Positions 1 to 9,526 of a stretch of DNA of 64,000 bases are shown one piece after another. The translations under genes and the position numbers were made by a program. Source of the DNA: Candidatus Endolissoclinum faulkneri L5 (GTDB taxonomy: Bacteria > Pseudomonadota > Alphaproteobacteria > Thalassobaculales > Thalassobaculaceae); assembly GCF_000510265.1 (NCBI RefSeq), contig NZ_CP006745.1, positions 1-64,000 of the forward strand, given 5' to 3'. How positions within the stretch are numbered: position 1 is the stretch's first letter; each line of letters starts with the position of its first letter. The notes beneath the pieces were generated by a model. It was not told the origin of the DNA. It worked only from the letters and a program-made list of their open reading frames with translations, and did no database searches.

Positions 1-313
1 TTATCCACTAGTTATTAACAGAGTTATTAACAATATAAATTTTAGTATTAATTTGGGAGTAAGTTTATAAAAAACATTTTATCTCCTTTAAAAATAACTA
101 TAAATTTATGAATTGAGCTGTGTGAATTGCGTGGAAAAAATCACTTTTTAATAAATAATTAATGTCATTCTATGGTGTGGATAATTATTATCCACAATGG
201 GATAGATTTGTGCAATGAATAGGGTAACTTTTAAGCAATCTCTAATTTAGTATCAATTATGTTTGACTTATCCCCATATTTAAAAAATTTTCCACAGCCT
301 TCTGTGAATAACT
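1..313. other. oriC: Probable chromosomal replication origin (oriC)
   Basis: Two perfect DnaA boxes (TTATCCACA) lie head to head, at 176-184 on the minus strand and 188-196 on the plus strand. A third consensus box (TTATTCACA) is at 303-311 on the minus strand. Near-matches occur at 1-9, 12-20, 24-32, 268-276 and 288-296; the first three are spaced 11-12 bp apart. The region is AT-rich and abuts the PDRP/DUF299 gene. In Caulobacter and Rickettsia the origin lies between hemE and this same gene, which supports the call. The window opening on a DnaA-box-like sequence suggests the chromosome was linearised here. hemE would lie to the left and is not visible. Unwinding and activity are inferred. 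Confidence 0.85.
148..162. promoter_or_regulatory. CtrA-like half-site pair in oriC
   Basis: TTAA, seven bases, TTAA matches the core CtrA recognition pattern found in Caulobacter and Rickettsia origins. In such AT-rich DNA the match may be chance, and I cannot see whether ctrA exists in this genome. Confidence 0.25.
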
Positions 314-1135
314 GTGTCTAATCCTCTTTGCCTACATTTAGTATCTGACGCTACTGGAGAAACTAATTATCAAATAGTCAGATCTTGTTTGGTTCAGTTT
401 GAAAATATTAAAGTAAAAGAATATGTTTGGTCGCTTGTGCGTACTCATAATCATCTTGAGAAAGTAATTGCTGCAGTTAAAGAAAATCCTGGTCCTGTCT
501 TATTTACTTTAGTAGATTCTTTTTTACGAGAACGGTTAGAGGGAGTTTGCCAAGCGCTTGATATACCTTGTTTGCCAGTGCTTGACCCAACGGTTAACGC
601 TTTAGCTAAATATATAGGTAGAGATTTTCACCCTCGGCCTGGCCTTCAGCATAAAACGGATGCTGCATACTTTAATCGTATAGAAGCTATTAATTACACA
701 TTAGCTCATGATGACGGCAGAAATATTTACGATCTTGATAATGCAGATATAGTAATTATTGGTGTGTCGCGGACTTCTAAAACTCCGACTTCGTTATATC
801 TTGCTAACCGTGGTTATAAAATTGCAAATATACCTATCGTTCCTAACGTTCCTCCGCCAGATGAATTGTTTCATTTGAAACAATCTTTTATAGTTGCTTT
901 TACTGCCGATCCAATTCGTTTAGTGGAAATACGTCGCAATCGTATTTTAAGAACGAAGCATTGCAAGGAAATTGATTATTTAGCAATGGAGGAGGTTCGT
1001 AAAGAGGTTGCTTTAGTTCGACGAATGTTGGCAAGGAATAATTGGCCTATCATAGATATTACTCGGCGTTCGATAGAAGAGACTTCTGCAGCTGTATTGC
1101 AGCACTTAGATGCTTGGAAGAATAATCATGTTTAA
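314..1135 (+). CDS. ppsR: Pyruvate,phosphate dikinase regulatory protein (PDRP, DUF299)
   Basis: This is a bifunctional enzyme of the PDRP/PSRP family. It switches pyruvate phosphate dikinase (or PEP synthase) off by ADP-dependent threonine phosphorylation and on again by phosphate-dependent dephosphorylation. The N-terminal family motif VSDATGET is at residues 10-17 and the P-loop-like GVSRTSKTPTS is at 150-160. The length of 273 aa is normal. The GTG start lies three bases after a DnaA box and has no clear Shine-Dalgarno sequence. It is the first gene of a tight run (PDRP-maf-coaE-dnaQ), and its position beside the origin is the usual alphaproteobacterial one. Which dikinase it regulates cannot be seen here. 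Confidence 0.9.
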   Translation: MSNPLCLHLVSDATGETNYQIVRSCLVQFENIKVKEYVWSLVRTHNHLEKVIAAVKENPGPVLFTLVDSFLRERLEGVCQALDIPCLPVLDPTVNALAKYIGRDFHPRPGLQHKTDAAYFNRIEAINYTLAHDDGRNIYDLDNADIVIIGVSRTSKTPTSLYLANRGYKIANIPIVPNVPPPDELFHLKQSFIVAFTADPIRLVEIRRNRILRTKHCKEIDYLAMEEVRKEVALVRRMLARNNWPIIDITRRSIEETSAAVLQHLDAWKNNHV

Positions 1136-1769
1136 CACTAGAGCTATTTATCCTTTAGCTAATGAAAATTGTTTAGGATCAGTCATTTTAGCATCTAGTA
1201 GCAAGTCACGTGCAAGATTGTTATGTAATGCTGGTGTGCCTTTTAGTATAAAAGCACCAAATATTTCTGAAGAATCTTTGCTGAAATCTTTGCGAACAAA
1301 AGGGACAAAAACAGAAGAAGCTGCTATATTTTTAGCAGAAGTAAAGGCTATTCATGTTTCATATAAATATCCTAATGCTTTGGTTATTGGTTCTGATCAG
1401 ATCTTGGATTGCCTTGGTTCGTGGTTTAGTAAACCACTTGATAGGGTTAATGCACGGGAAACTTTAAGATATTTGTCGGGTAAGAGCCATCGTTTAGTTA
1501 CATCTGTTGTTGTTGCTAAAGCCGGTAAGAAAATTTGGCAAACGATTGATGTTGTTACTATGTCAATGCGAGAGATGTCAGAATCATTTATCGATACATA
1601 CTTGGATGCTGTAGGCAATGAGATTTACAATTTTGTTGGCGTTTACAAGCTTGAGAGTTCTGGAATTCAACTTTTTACTAAATTGGATGGCGACTATTTT
1701 ACGGCACTTGGCTTACCTTTGTTTCAAGTATTAGAGTTTTTGCGCGTTCAGGGGTTGCTGTTACGATGA
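1128..1769 (+). CDS. maf: Maf/YceF-like nucleotide pyrophosphatase
   Basis: Maf-family house-cleaning pyrophosphatase that hydrolyses non-canonical or methylated NTPs. The family signature ILASSSKSRARLL is near the N-terminus and the GSDQIL motif is in mid-protein. The SDQ form resembles the YceF type (7-methyl-GTP) rather than the YhdE type (dTTP/UTP), so that specificity is inferred. I chose the ATG at 1128, which overlaps the end of the PDRP gene and has GGAAG seven bases upstream. An upstream ATG at 1110 has no such site. The 3' end overlaps coaE by four bases (ATGA), so translation is probably coupled. In many alphaproteobacteria aroE lies between maf and coaE; it is absent here. Confidence 0.88.
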   Translation: MFNTRAIYPLANENCLGSVILASSSKSRARLLCNAGVPFSIKAPNISEESLLKSLRTKGTKTEEAAIFLAEVKAIHVSYKYPNALVIGSDQILDCLGSWFSKPLDRVNARETLRYLSGKSHRLVTSVVVAKAGKKIWQTIDVVTMSMREMSESFIDTYLDAVGNEIYNFVGVYKLESSGIQLFTKLDGDYFTALGLPLFQVLEFLRVQGLLLR

Positions 1770-2431
1770 TCATTATTGGTTTAACCGGTTCCATAGGGAT
1801 GGGAAAGACTACAACAGCTAGAATGTTTCGTCGATTTCGCATTCCAATACATGACTCCGATTTTGCAGTTCATAGTATGATGGGTCAGGATGGAGAGGCG
1901 GTAGCTTGTATTGAGCGAGCATTTCCTGGAGTGGTGAAAAATGGTGTTGTAAATCGCAATGTCTTAAGTTCTATTGTCTTTAAAAATCCTGAAGCTTTAT
2001 TTTTGCTTGAATCTATAGTTCATCCAATAGTTGCCAATCAAATTATTCTCTTTTTAAGAAATTGTCAGCGTCTTCGTTGCCCGATTGTTGTGTTAGATGT
2101 TCCACTATTGTTGGAAAAAGATCTTCACTTCATTTGTGACTTGGTTGTAGTAGTTAGCGCACCTAGTTTTATTCAGCGGCAGCGTGTGTTGGCGCGTCCA
2201 GAGATTACACAGGAGCTTTTAGTAAAAATTTTATCGAAACAAATATCGGACTATAAAAAGCGTCAATTCTCTGATCAAATTATTTATACTGGACTTGGTA
2301 AAGCTTATGCTATGCGTTTAGTTAAGCAAAAATTGATTAGGATTTCGCAAAATAAGCGTAAAAGACAGCTTAGTAATTATAAGAGAAGTAAATGCGAGAA
2401 ATTGTACTTGATACGGAAACAACGGGGTTAA
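1766..2431 (+). CDS. coaE: Dephospho-CoA kinase
   Basis: Catalyses the last step of coenzyme A synthesis, ATP-dependent phosphorylation of dephospho-CoA. The Walker A motif GSIGMGKT is at residues 8-15. HDSDF follows at about 29-33 and the family motif DVPLLLEKD is in mid-protein. At 221 aa it is slightly longer than average. The start overlaps the maf stop, and the last 40 bases overlap dnaQ, so the poorly conserved lysine/arginine-rich tail doubles as dnaQ leader. Part of the origin-proximal PDRP-maf-coaE-dnaQ run. Confidence 0.92.
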   Translation: MIIIGLTGSIGMGKTTTARMFRRFRIPIHDSDFAVHSMMGQDGEAVACIERAFPGVVKNGVVNRNVLSSIVFKNPEALFLLESIVHPIVANQIILFLRNCQRLRCPIVVLDVPLLLEKDLHFICDLVVVVSAPSFIQRQRVLARPEITQELLVKILSKQISDYKKRQFSDQIIYTGLGKAYAMRLVKQKLIRISQNKRKRQLSNYKRSKCEKLYLIRKQRG

Positions 2432-3102
2432 ACCCAGAAATTGGGGATCGAATCGTTGAGATAGGTTGTTTGGAGCTGATTAATCATATTCCTAGTGGAC
2501 ATACTTTACATTATTACTTTAATCCAGAACGTGATATTCCGGAGGAAACGTTTCGCGTTCATGGTTTATCTTCTGAATTTTTAATCGGATATCCAGTCTT
2601 TGCGGAATTAGCCGATAAAATTCTTGATTTTTTAGGTGATTCACCATTGATCATTCACAATGCAAGTTTTGATATGAAATTTTTAAACAATGAGTTACGG
2701 CTTATTGGTATTCCAGAAATACCAATAAGCCGAGCATTGGATACTTGTGCCATGGCTAGAAAAAAATATCCTGGAGCTCATGTTAGTTTAGATGCTTTGT
2801 GTCGTCGTTTTGACATCGATAATTCAAATCGTGATTTTCATGGCGCTTTAATTGATGCAAATCTTTTAGCTTCTATTTATTTAGAATTGATTGGTGGATG
2901 TCAGCCAGATTTAATTGAAAACTTATCTAATAAATCTAATAATTTATCTACCACTTCTAGTATTTCAGAAATTATTGAAAAAACGAACTTTGTGTATAGA
3001 AGTCCTCGTCCTCATACACCGAGTTCTGATGAGATAGCAGCGCATGATGCATTCTTACAGAAAATCAAAAATCCTATCTGGAAAAATTCATATCGTGATT
3101 AA
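2392..3102 (+). CDS. dnaQ: DNA polymerase III epsilon subunit (3'-5' proofreading exonuclease)
   Basis: Proofreading exonuclease of the replicative polymerase core. The DnaQ-fold catalytic residues are all present: Exo I DTET (D7, E9), Exo II HNASFD (D94), and Exo III HGALID (H150, D155). The length of 236 aa is usual. The C-terminal tail with an AHDAFL segment resembles the alphaproteobacterial polymerase-binding end. It starts inside coaE, with AGAAG just upstream, and ends 13 bp from the convergent secB. An unusually long perfect inverted repeat (2698-2732) lies inside the coding sequence. An intact dnaQ means that accelerated decay here is not explained by loss of this proofreader. Confidence 0.93.
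   Translation: MREIVLDTETTGLNPEIGDRIVEIGCLELINHIPSGHTLHYYFNPERDIPEETFRVHGLSSEFLIGYPVFAELADKILDFLGDSPLIIHNASFDMKFLNNELRLIGIPEIPISRALDTCAMARKKYPGAHVSLDALCRRFDIDNSNRDFHGALIDANLLASIYLELIGGCQPDLIENLSNKSNNLSTTSSISEIIEKTNFVYRSPRPHTPSSDEIAAHDAFLQKIKNPIWKNSYRD
2698..2732. repeat. 15-bp perfect inverted repeat inside dnaQ
   Basis: Arms 2698-2712 and 2718-2732 are exact complements around a 5-nt loop. The repeat lies within coding sequence (residues near RLIGIPEIPI), so it is not a terminator. It belongs to the window-wide set of perfect hairpins. Confidence 0.85.
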
Positions 3103-3115
3103 TAATTTGTTGATT

Positions 3116-3568
3116 TCAGGGAGATTGTATTTTTTGTTGATACATTGCACTAAAATCTATTGGTTGTATTACTAGCGGCGGAAAGCCACCATTAATTGTA
3201 GTATTAGCTAGGATTTCCCTTGCAAATGGGAACAGTAAACGAGGGCATTCTGTCAAGAGTAATGTTTTAGTATCCGTTTTCTCAATTTTTTGAAGTTTAA
3301 ATATTCCAGCGTAAGATAGGTCAGCTAAAAATAAAGGACTTTCTAACGTTTTAGCGTTAGCTCTTATTTTTAAGATAACCTCAAATATTTCTTCATTATT
3401 GTAAATTTTATTAGCTTCTACATCAACATTTACTTTAATGCTCGGTTGTAAGTGTTGTAATTTTAAGCTAGTTGGCGCTCTGGGATTTTCAAAAGAAAAG
3501 TCTTTAATGTATTGTGCACTAATATTTAATTGTACTCCTTGATTAAGATGGATGAATGATTCAGACAT
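3116..3568 (-). CDS. secB: Protein-export chaperone SecB
   Basis: Tetrameric cytosolic chaperone that keeps preproteins unfolded and hands them to SecA. The N-terminal segment AQYIKDFSFENP and the C-terminal segment PFAREILANTTINGGFPPL are strongly conserved family features. At 150 aa it is full length. AAGGA precedes the ATG at 3568. The convergent dnaQ-secB pair beside the origin is typical of alphaproteobacteria. SecB fits with the intact yajC-secD-secF genes and with lolA later in the window. Confidence 0.93.
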   Translation of the reverse strand: MSESFIHLNQGVQLNISAQYIKDFSFENPRAPTSLKLQHLQPSIKVNVDVEANKIYNNEEIFEVILKIRANAKTLESPLFLADLSYAGIFKLQKIEKTDTKTLLLTECPRLLFPFAREILANTTINGGFPPLVIQPIDFSAMYQQKIQSP

Positions 3569-5144
3569 TAAAAAATCCTTTTATATTAAAAAAATTATAT
3601 AAATATTATTATTTCAAATAATTTTTTATTTAATGATTACTAGATAGTAAGTGTATAGTATGTGTTAAAAATTATGATCTATAATGGTAAGATTTAGTAG
3701 AATAAGGATCTATAGTATTTGCTAATGTTGTTTGGGATTTTATGCGATGAAGTAGGTTTATTATCGCTGACTCTGCTTTGATTACATTGGATCTAGCCTT
3801 TTATGAATAGGCATACTGTAATAATATTAGGAATAATTTTTATAAAAATATTTTTTTCCTTCAATATGCTATTAACCAATAGAGCATCATTGTTTTATAC
3901 TTAAAAGCTATTAATGCTATACATTGTATATATAAATTATTTATTTTAATTTGCGAATAAAGTATCTTATGTTTTTAAAATAATTAGAGTATATTTTCAT
4001 GTACTTTTTATTAATTTTTAATTCTTTTATAAAAGAATATTTTTAAGGGGATGAATTATCTAATGATTATTAGTCTTTGCTATACTAGTCTAATTTATTG
4101 TATATTCTATTGTTTTTTTATACCTGTATTTTACAAAAAGAATTTTTATATTAAAAGGTAGTATGTGCTTAATTTATAATGTTATTATTAATAGTGCAGT
4201 TTTATTGTGTAATATATACTTATGTTTTGTTTTTGCTTATAGAATTAGATCATTAAAATGATTTTTATTAATTATATGTTTTATTAACTAGGTTTTAATA
4301 AATAATACCTGATTAAACATTTAAAAATGTTTCAATTGAAAAAATCAAAGAAATTCAGTTTTGTAAAATGGATTATCCTAGCCTACGGATACAATATTTA
4401 TTTTTAATCAATAACTAAGTTGATTAAGTACGACTTAGTCTTGTATAGGAGATTACGCTTGTAAGTATTATTACTATAACGATAAAAGTAATTTTCAGTA
4501 GTTTTATTTAAGCGATATTAGTTTTTATGGTATTTATTATTAAATATCAGGTTATTTTTTTTTAAAAGCAACAATAAAGTTAAAGTAGTTTTTTACTTTT
4601 TTTTAATTTAAATTAACATTGGTAATATCAGAGAAGAGGAAGTATTATGTTTATATCTAATTTAATATATAAAGTCGATAATATTTAAATATTATAAATT
4701 TTACTAAGATTATGCTTATGTGCTTAATATTACTTTTCGATTAATGTAAAAAGAATACTTTTTATTAATTGATTGATAATAAAGATTAGAAGGCATATAG
4801 CTTAGTGTATATAATATTTAGCAAAGCTTTGCTTTTTCTTTTTAGCTTATAGTACTCTTATTTCCTAATAATACAGCGGTATAGCACTGTATACAAGTAT
4901 TGCATATTTAAATTTTACAAAGAATATCTTAATTATTCCTCTTAAAAATTAAATAAAATATTACTTAAGCAATATTTTATTTTTGCATAATAGTATTTTT
5001 ATTTGTTAAATATTAAAGATATGCTTATATAACTTGGATTTAACTAATAATTTGTAAACAGTTAGATTGTAATCTTTGACTTCGGTGGATTGTTCATTTA
5101 TTTGCCAATTATTGTTGTTAGGATATTCAACTAGAGTTACTGTT
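3569..5144. other. Long AT-rich spacer, mostly eroded
   Basis: About 1.6 kb with no intact gene. It must contain the secB promoter. At 3706-3920 a faint timA-like reading can be followed (separate entry). The mltA and smr genes that often follow in relatives could not be recognised. The rest is homopolymer-rich sequence. Confidence 0.6.
3706..3920 (+). pseudogene. timA: Possible remnant of timA (Tim44-domain adaptor)
   Basis: In relatives a Tim44/TimA-family gene often lies just beyond secB, divergently oriented. One broken frame here reads IVFANVVWDFMR, resembling the N-terminal membrane segment. After a deletion it continues ALITLDLAFYE, stop, AYCNNIRNNF, resembling the conserved helix 'ADPxFDxxxFLNGARxAFE'. 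There are internal stops and no usable frame. The match is short and partly guided by expected gene order, so confidence is low. Confidence 0.3.
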
Positions 5145-5157
5145 AAGGAGGGTAGAT

Positions 5158-6447
5158 ATTTCGGATTTTATTACGTCAGCAATTAGCCCTAGCAAAGGTT
5201 TATTGATCACAGCCTTAGCGGTAAAATTAGGCACCCCATTTTGGCTTTACGATGTATCTATCATAAAGCGTCAAATTCAACGTTTGCGAGGATTTGATAT
5301 TATTCGTTATGCTCAAAAGGCTAATGGTAATATTAGTTTGCTACGAATTATTCGTCGCAGTGGAGTAAAAATTGATGCGGTCTCTGATGGAGAAATTGCT
5401 CGTGCTTTAGCTGCTGGTTATCGAGCAGGAGGTAACGATCTTGTTTTTGTATCTGATGTATTTGATAGAACAACTTTGGAGCGAGTGGTAGACCTCTGTA
5501 TTCCGGTTAATTGCGGTTCAATTGACATGATAGATCAGCTTGCTAAGCTTAGCCCTGGTCATAAAATATGGTTAAGGATTAATCCTGGTTTTGGTCATGG
5601 GCATAGTAAAAAAACTAATACTGGTGGACCATTATCTAAGCATGGTATTTGGCACGACCAACTTTCAGAACTTGGTCCTAAAATTAAGGCAACTGAACTT
5701 AATTTAGTTGGATTACATATGCATATTGGGTCTGATGTAGAATATAAACATTTGGGGAAAGTATGTGATGCTATGATTGAGTCTTATATGAAGCTTGGTA
5801 TGCAGGTTAGGGCAATATCTGCTGGTGGAGGCTTGTCAGTTCCTTATCAAAATGATTATCAAAATGCTGCCATAAATCACTATGTCCAGCAATGGAATGC
5901 TGCTCGTTTAAAAATTCAGGAAAGTCAAATGATACCGGTGCAAATTGAGATTGAGCCAGGGCGATTTTTAGTTGCTGCAGCAGGATGTTTGATTGCTGAA
6001 GTGCGAGCCGTTAAAAAAGTAGCAGAAAGGTATTTTGTTATAGTAGATGCTGGATTTAATGATTTAGTTCGCCCTGTGATGTACGGCAGTCATCATCACA
6101 TTTGCTTCATTGATTCTGCTTCTAAGCTAGTTACTGGTGCGTCGCATCAGGTAGCAGTTGCTGGTCCTCTTTGTGAAGCTGGTGATGTTTTTACGCAAAA
6201 CAAAAATGGCACGATTGAATTTGAAGCTTTACCACTGCCTAAGGTTGGTGATTTTTGCGTCTTTGCTGACGCTGGTGCCTATGGTTCAACAATGTCATCT
6301 AATTACAACTCTCGTACGCTAATTCCTGAAGTTATTATTGATGGTTCGGATGTTCATCTTGCTCGGCGACGACAAACTATTAAAGAAATGTTGTGCCTTG
6401 AAAATGATAATCATAGATATTTTTTAAATATTCACAAGGATAGCTAA
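5158..6447 (+). CDS. lysA: Diaminopimelate decarboxylase, E. coli-type
   Basis: PLP enzyme of the fold-III family that makes L-lysine from meso-diaminopimelate. It shows YAQKANGN (the PLP lysine), GFGHGHSKKTNTGG, MHIGS, SAGGGLSVPY, EPGRF, GPLCEAGDVF and SSNYNSR. As I remember the sequences, these match enterobacterial LysA almost word for word, unlike the usual alphaproteobacterial form. Start: the only standard start is TTG at 5203 (414 aa), with weak AAAGG upstream. A strong Shine-Dalgarno AAGGAGGG at 5145-5152 instead points to ATT at 5158. From there the N-terminus before 'GTPFWLYD' has the same length as in E. coli LysA. I list the ATT start; it is unproven. The gene is convergent with gcvP. 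Confidence 0.9.
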   Translation: MSDFITSAISPSKGLLITALAVKLGTPFWLYDVSIIKRQIQRLRGFDIIRYAQKANGNISLLRIIRRSGVKIDAVSDGEIARALAAGYRAGGNDLVFVSDVFDRTTLERVVDLCIPVNCGSIDMIDQLAKLSPGHKIWLRINPGFGHGHSKKTNTGGPLSKHGIWHDQLSELGPKIKATELNLVGLHMHIGSDVEYKHLGKVCDAMIESYMKLGMQVRAISAGGGLSVPYQNDYQNAAINHYVQQWNAARLKIQESQMIPVQIEIEPGRFLVAAAGCLIAEVRAVKKVAERYFVIVDAGFNDLVRPVMYGSHHHICFIDSASKLVTGASHQVAVAGPLCEAGDVFTQNKNGTIEFEALPLPKVGDFCVFADAGAYGSTMSSNYNSRTLIPEVIIDGSDVHLARRRQTIKEMLCLENDNHRYFLNIHKDS

Positions 6448-6478
6448 TAATTTATTATTTAAAAAAATAATAAATTAT
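6447..6478. terminator. AT-rich hairpin between convergent lysA and gcvP
   Basis: A 14-bp perfect stem (6447-6460 with 6465-6478) and AAAA loop overlaps the last base of the lysA stop codon. It may serve as a weak bidirectional terminator between the convergent genes. It contains only A and T and has no proper T-run. Confidence 0.4.
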
Positions 6479-6594
6479 ATAAAAGATCGTGTAATTAATT
6501 ATTGATATAGGATATAGGTTATACTAATTTGTATTTTTGATATAAAATCTAGCAGTTAGTTAAAAGTACCAGGTAAAGTAATTAAAAAAACATA

Positions 6595-9489
6595 CTATTC
6601 TATATCTTTATTTTGATAACTTTCAATCGGAGGACAGCAACAAGAAACGTTGCGATCACCATATACGTTATCAATTCGCGATACTGGTGGCCAATATTTA
6701 GAAACTTCCATTCCTTTTAACGGAAAGGCTGCTTCATGACGACTGTATGGTCTATTCCAGATATTATTCATCAAACTATAGCTAGTATGTGGTGCATGGC
6801 GTAAGGCTGAGGATTCTATATCCATAACACCTGCCTCGATTGCTTGAATTTCTTTACGTATTGCAATCATCGCATCACAGAAACGATCAATTTCTTCTTG
6901 GCTTTCGCTTTCAGTTGGTTCTATCATTAATGTGCCTTCTACCGGAAATTCTATAGTCGGAGCATGAAATCCGTAATCCATGAGTCTTTTAGCAACGTCA
7001 TCAACGCTGACACCGCAGGTATTTTTAAAAGGACGCAAGTCTATAATACATTCATGGGCTACGAGTCCGTTAGGCCCAGAATAAAGTATTCTGTAATAAT
7101 TAGATAGCACTTTTTTTATATAATTAGCGTTCAGAATAGCTACTTGAGTTGCTTTTTTTAACCCGTAAGCTCCCATCATGCGTATATATGCCCAACTGAT
7201 TGGAAGAATACCAGCACTACCATACGGAGCAGATGAAACAGCACCGATAGATTCATCATTATGGTTATATTCTTTTGTAGTAGGCAAAAATTTGATTAGA
7301 TGTTGAGCTACGCCAATTGGCCCAACCCCAGGCCCTCCTCCACCGTGCGGAATACAAAAAGTTTTGTGTAAGTTCATGTGACTAATATCAGAGCCAAATT
7401 CATGTGGCTTGCATAGCCCGAGAAGGGCATTTAGATTGGCACCGTCGGTATATACTTGACCTCCGTTTTCGTGAATAATTTGACAAATTTCCTTAATCTT
7501 AATTTCGAATACACCGTGAGTAGAGGGGTATGTTATCATTAAAGCAGCTAAATTGCTTGCATTGGCTTCTGCCTTATTTGTAAGATCATTAAGGTCGACA
7601 TTCCCTTTATCATCACATGCAACTACAACTATACTCATGCCTGCCATTGCGGCTGAAGCGGGGTTAGTGCCGTGAGCAGAGGATGGTATTAAACATATGT
7701 TACGATGTGCTTCACCTCGCGAACGATGATAGGCGCGAATTACTAGCATGCCAGCATATTCTCCTTGAGCACCAGAATTAGGCTGAACGGAGACGCTTGA
7801 ATATCCGGTTGCATTTGCAAGCATTTGCTCAAGTTCACCGATCAAACGCAAATATCCTTGTGTTTGATCGGAAGGAGCAAAAGGATGAATATTAGCAAAT
7901 TCTGGCCAAGTAATTGCTGTCATTTCTGTGCTAGCATTTAGCTTCATGGTGCATGATCCGAGCGGAATCATTGAGCGATCGAGTGCAATGTCTTTATCTG
8001 ATAGTTGACGCAAATAGCGCAACATCTTGGTTTCAGATCTGTATTTTTTAAATACCGAATGTGTCAAAAAATCTGATTCTCGGCGTAGTTCAACAGGAAG
8101 AGTATCTTTGCTAGTTGCATCGAGTTCATCAAACGTGAATTTAGTTTTGTAATTTTGATAAAAACAAGACCATATATGTTCGACTGTGTTTTGGTTTGAG
8201 GTTTCGTCTAAGCTAATTCCGATGGCGTTTTTCAATAAGCGTAGATTTAAAGCTTCAGATTTAGCCTTTTTCCAGATAGTAGTTGCTTGATGTTCTGTCG
8301 TATTAACTGCTACAGTGTCAAATAAATTATTGCTATCTAGTTTGCAGTCTAGCTGTTCAAGTCCTGCGACTAAAATTGCAGCAAGTCGATTTACTCGCTT
8401 AGCAATTCGAGTTAGACCTTCGGCACCATGATAAACCGCGTACATAGACGAAATAATTGCTAACAGCACTTGAGAGGTGCATATATTAGAGGTGGCCTTT
8501 TCTCGGCGTATGTGCTGCTCACGAGTTTGTAGAGTGAGGCGATATGCAGGATGACTAGTGGCATCTAGCGATACACCAACGAGACGTCCAGGCATTTTAC
8601 GTTTATGAATATTCCGAGTAGCAAAATAAGCTGCATGCGGACCTCCAAAGCACATTGGTATTCCAAAACGCTGAGTGGTGCCGATTGTTATGTCGGCATG
8701 CCATTCCCCCGGCGGAGTAATTAAAGTTAAAGCTAGAAGATCGGCAGCAACTACTACAATAGCTTTTTGAGCATGAACTTGTTGGACAAATTCTCGGTAG
8801 TCTTCTATTACTCCACGTGTCGTCGGATATTGTAGCAAATAACCAAAGGCTTTAGAAGGTAATTCAGCGAATTCATTCCCAACTTCTATATTGATTCCGA
8901 TTGGCTCAGCACGATTGCGAAGCACGGCAATAGTTTGTGGATGCACCCCGCTAGAGACAAAAAATACCTTGCTATGATGATTTATTGTTATTTTGCGTGC
9001 AAGCACCATGGCCTCTGCTGCTGCCGTACCTTCGTCGAGCAGAGAAGCATTCGCAATATCCATACCAGTAAGATCGGTTATCATGGTTTGGAAGTTTAGC
9101 AATGCTTCAAGTCGACCTTGGCTAATCTCTGCTTGGTATGGTGTATATGCAGTATACCAAGATGGATTTTCTAATACATTTCTCTTGATCACCTCGGGCA
9201 TAATCGTATTGTAATATCCCATTCCGATCAATGAGGTCGAGATTTTGTTAAGCGATGCTATTTCGGCCAATTCGTTAATAGTTTCATACTCTCCCTTAGG
9301 TGAATCAAGGTCAAGAGATTTTGTTAAATGTATTGATTGAGGTAGAGCAGCAGCAGTCAATGAGTCCAGGCTATCATATCCTAGGAGTGCTAGCATCGTA
9401 GAGATCTCTTTTTTGCTCAGGCCGATATGCCGTCTAATGAAAGCATTGTGCTCATATAAATGGTCAATCTTTTCTCTGTAATGGTTCAT
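6595..9489 (-). CDS. gcvP: Glycine dehydrogenase (decarboxylating), P-protein
   Basis: PLP-dependent P-protein of the glycine cleavage system. It decarboxylates glycine and transfers the aminomethyl group to the lipoyl arm of GcvH. At 964 aa it is the fused single-chain form (E. coli is about 957). The PLP lysine lies in MNLHKTF near residue 710, followed by [14 protein letters not shown]. The N-terminal half has [13 protein letters not shown]. No frame breaks were seen. It is the last gene of gcvT-gcvH-gcvP, 37 bp after gcvH. Together these genes yield methylene-THF, CO2, ammonia and NADH; the L-protein (lpd) is not in the window. Confidence 0.96.
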   Translation of the reverse strand: MNHYREKIDHLYEHNAFIRRHIGLSKKEISTMLALLGYDSLDSLTAAALPQSIHLTKSLDLDSPKGEYETINELAEIASLNKISTSLIGMGYYNTIMPEVIKRNVLENPSWYTAYTPYQAEISQGRLEALLNFQTMITDLTGMDIANASLLDEGTAAAEAMVLARKITINHHSKVFFVSSGVHPQTIAVLRNRAEPIGINIEVGNEFAELPSKAFGYLLQYPTTRGVIEDYREFVQQVHAQKAIVVVAADLLALTLITPPGEWHADITIGTTQRFGIPMCFGGPHAAYFATRNIHKRKMPGRLVGVSLDATSHPAYRLTLQTREQHIRREKATSNICTSQVLLAIISSMYAVYHGAEGLTRIAKRVNRLAAILVAGLEQLDCKLDSNNLFDTVAVNTTEHQATTIWKKAKSEALNLRLLKNAIGISLDETSNQNTVEHIWSCFYQNYKTKFTFDELDATSKDTLPVELRRESDFLTHSVFKKYRSETKMLRYLRQLSDKDIALDRSMIPLGSCTMKLNASTEMTAITWPEFANIHPFAPSDQTQGYLRLIGELEQMLANATGYSSVSVQPNSGAQGEYAGMLVIRAYHRSRGEAHRNICLIPSSAHGTNPASAAMAGMSIVVVACDDKGNVDLNDLTNKAEANASNLAALMITYPSTHGVFEIKIKEICQIIHENGGQVYTDGANLNALLGLCKPHEFGSDISHMNLHKTFCIPHGGGGPGVGPIGVAQHLIKFLPTTKEYNHNDESIGAVSSAPYGSAGILPISWAYIRMMGAYGLKKATQVAILNANYIKKVLSNYYRILYSGPNGLVAHECIIDLRPFKNTCGVSVDDVAKRLMDYGFHAPTIEFPVEGTLMIEPTESESQEEIDRFCDAMIAIRKEIQAIEAGVMDIESSALRHAPHTSYSLMNNIWNRPYSRHEAAFPLKGMEVSKYWPPVSRIDNVYGDRNVSCCCPPIESYQNKDIE

Positions 9490-9526
9490 GGTGCTCTTTG
9501 CGTTAATTTAGCTTGATGGAAGCAGA

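Noticed and set aside
3950-5040. mltA or smr remnants after the possible timA
   Set aside because: A few suggestive codons near 4370 did not extend into an alignment.
9132-9161. 8-bp inverted repeat in gcvP (CTTGGTAT / ATACCAAG)
   Set aside because: Too short to stand out from chance in AT-rich DNA.
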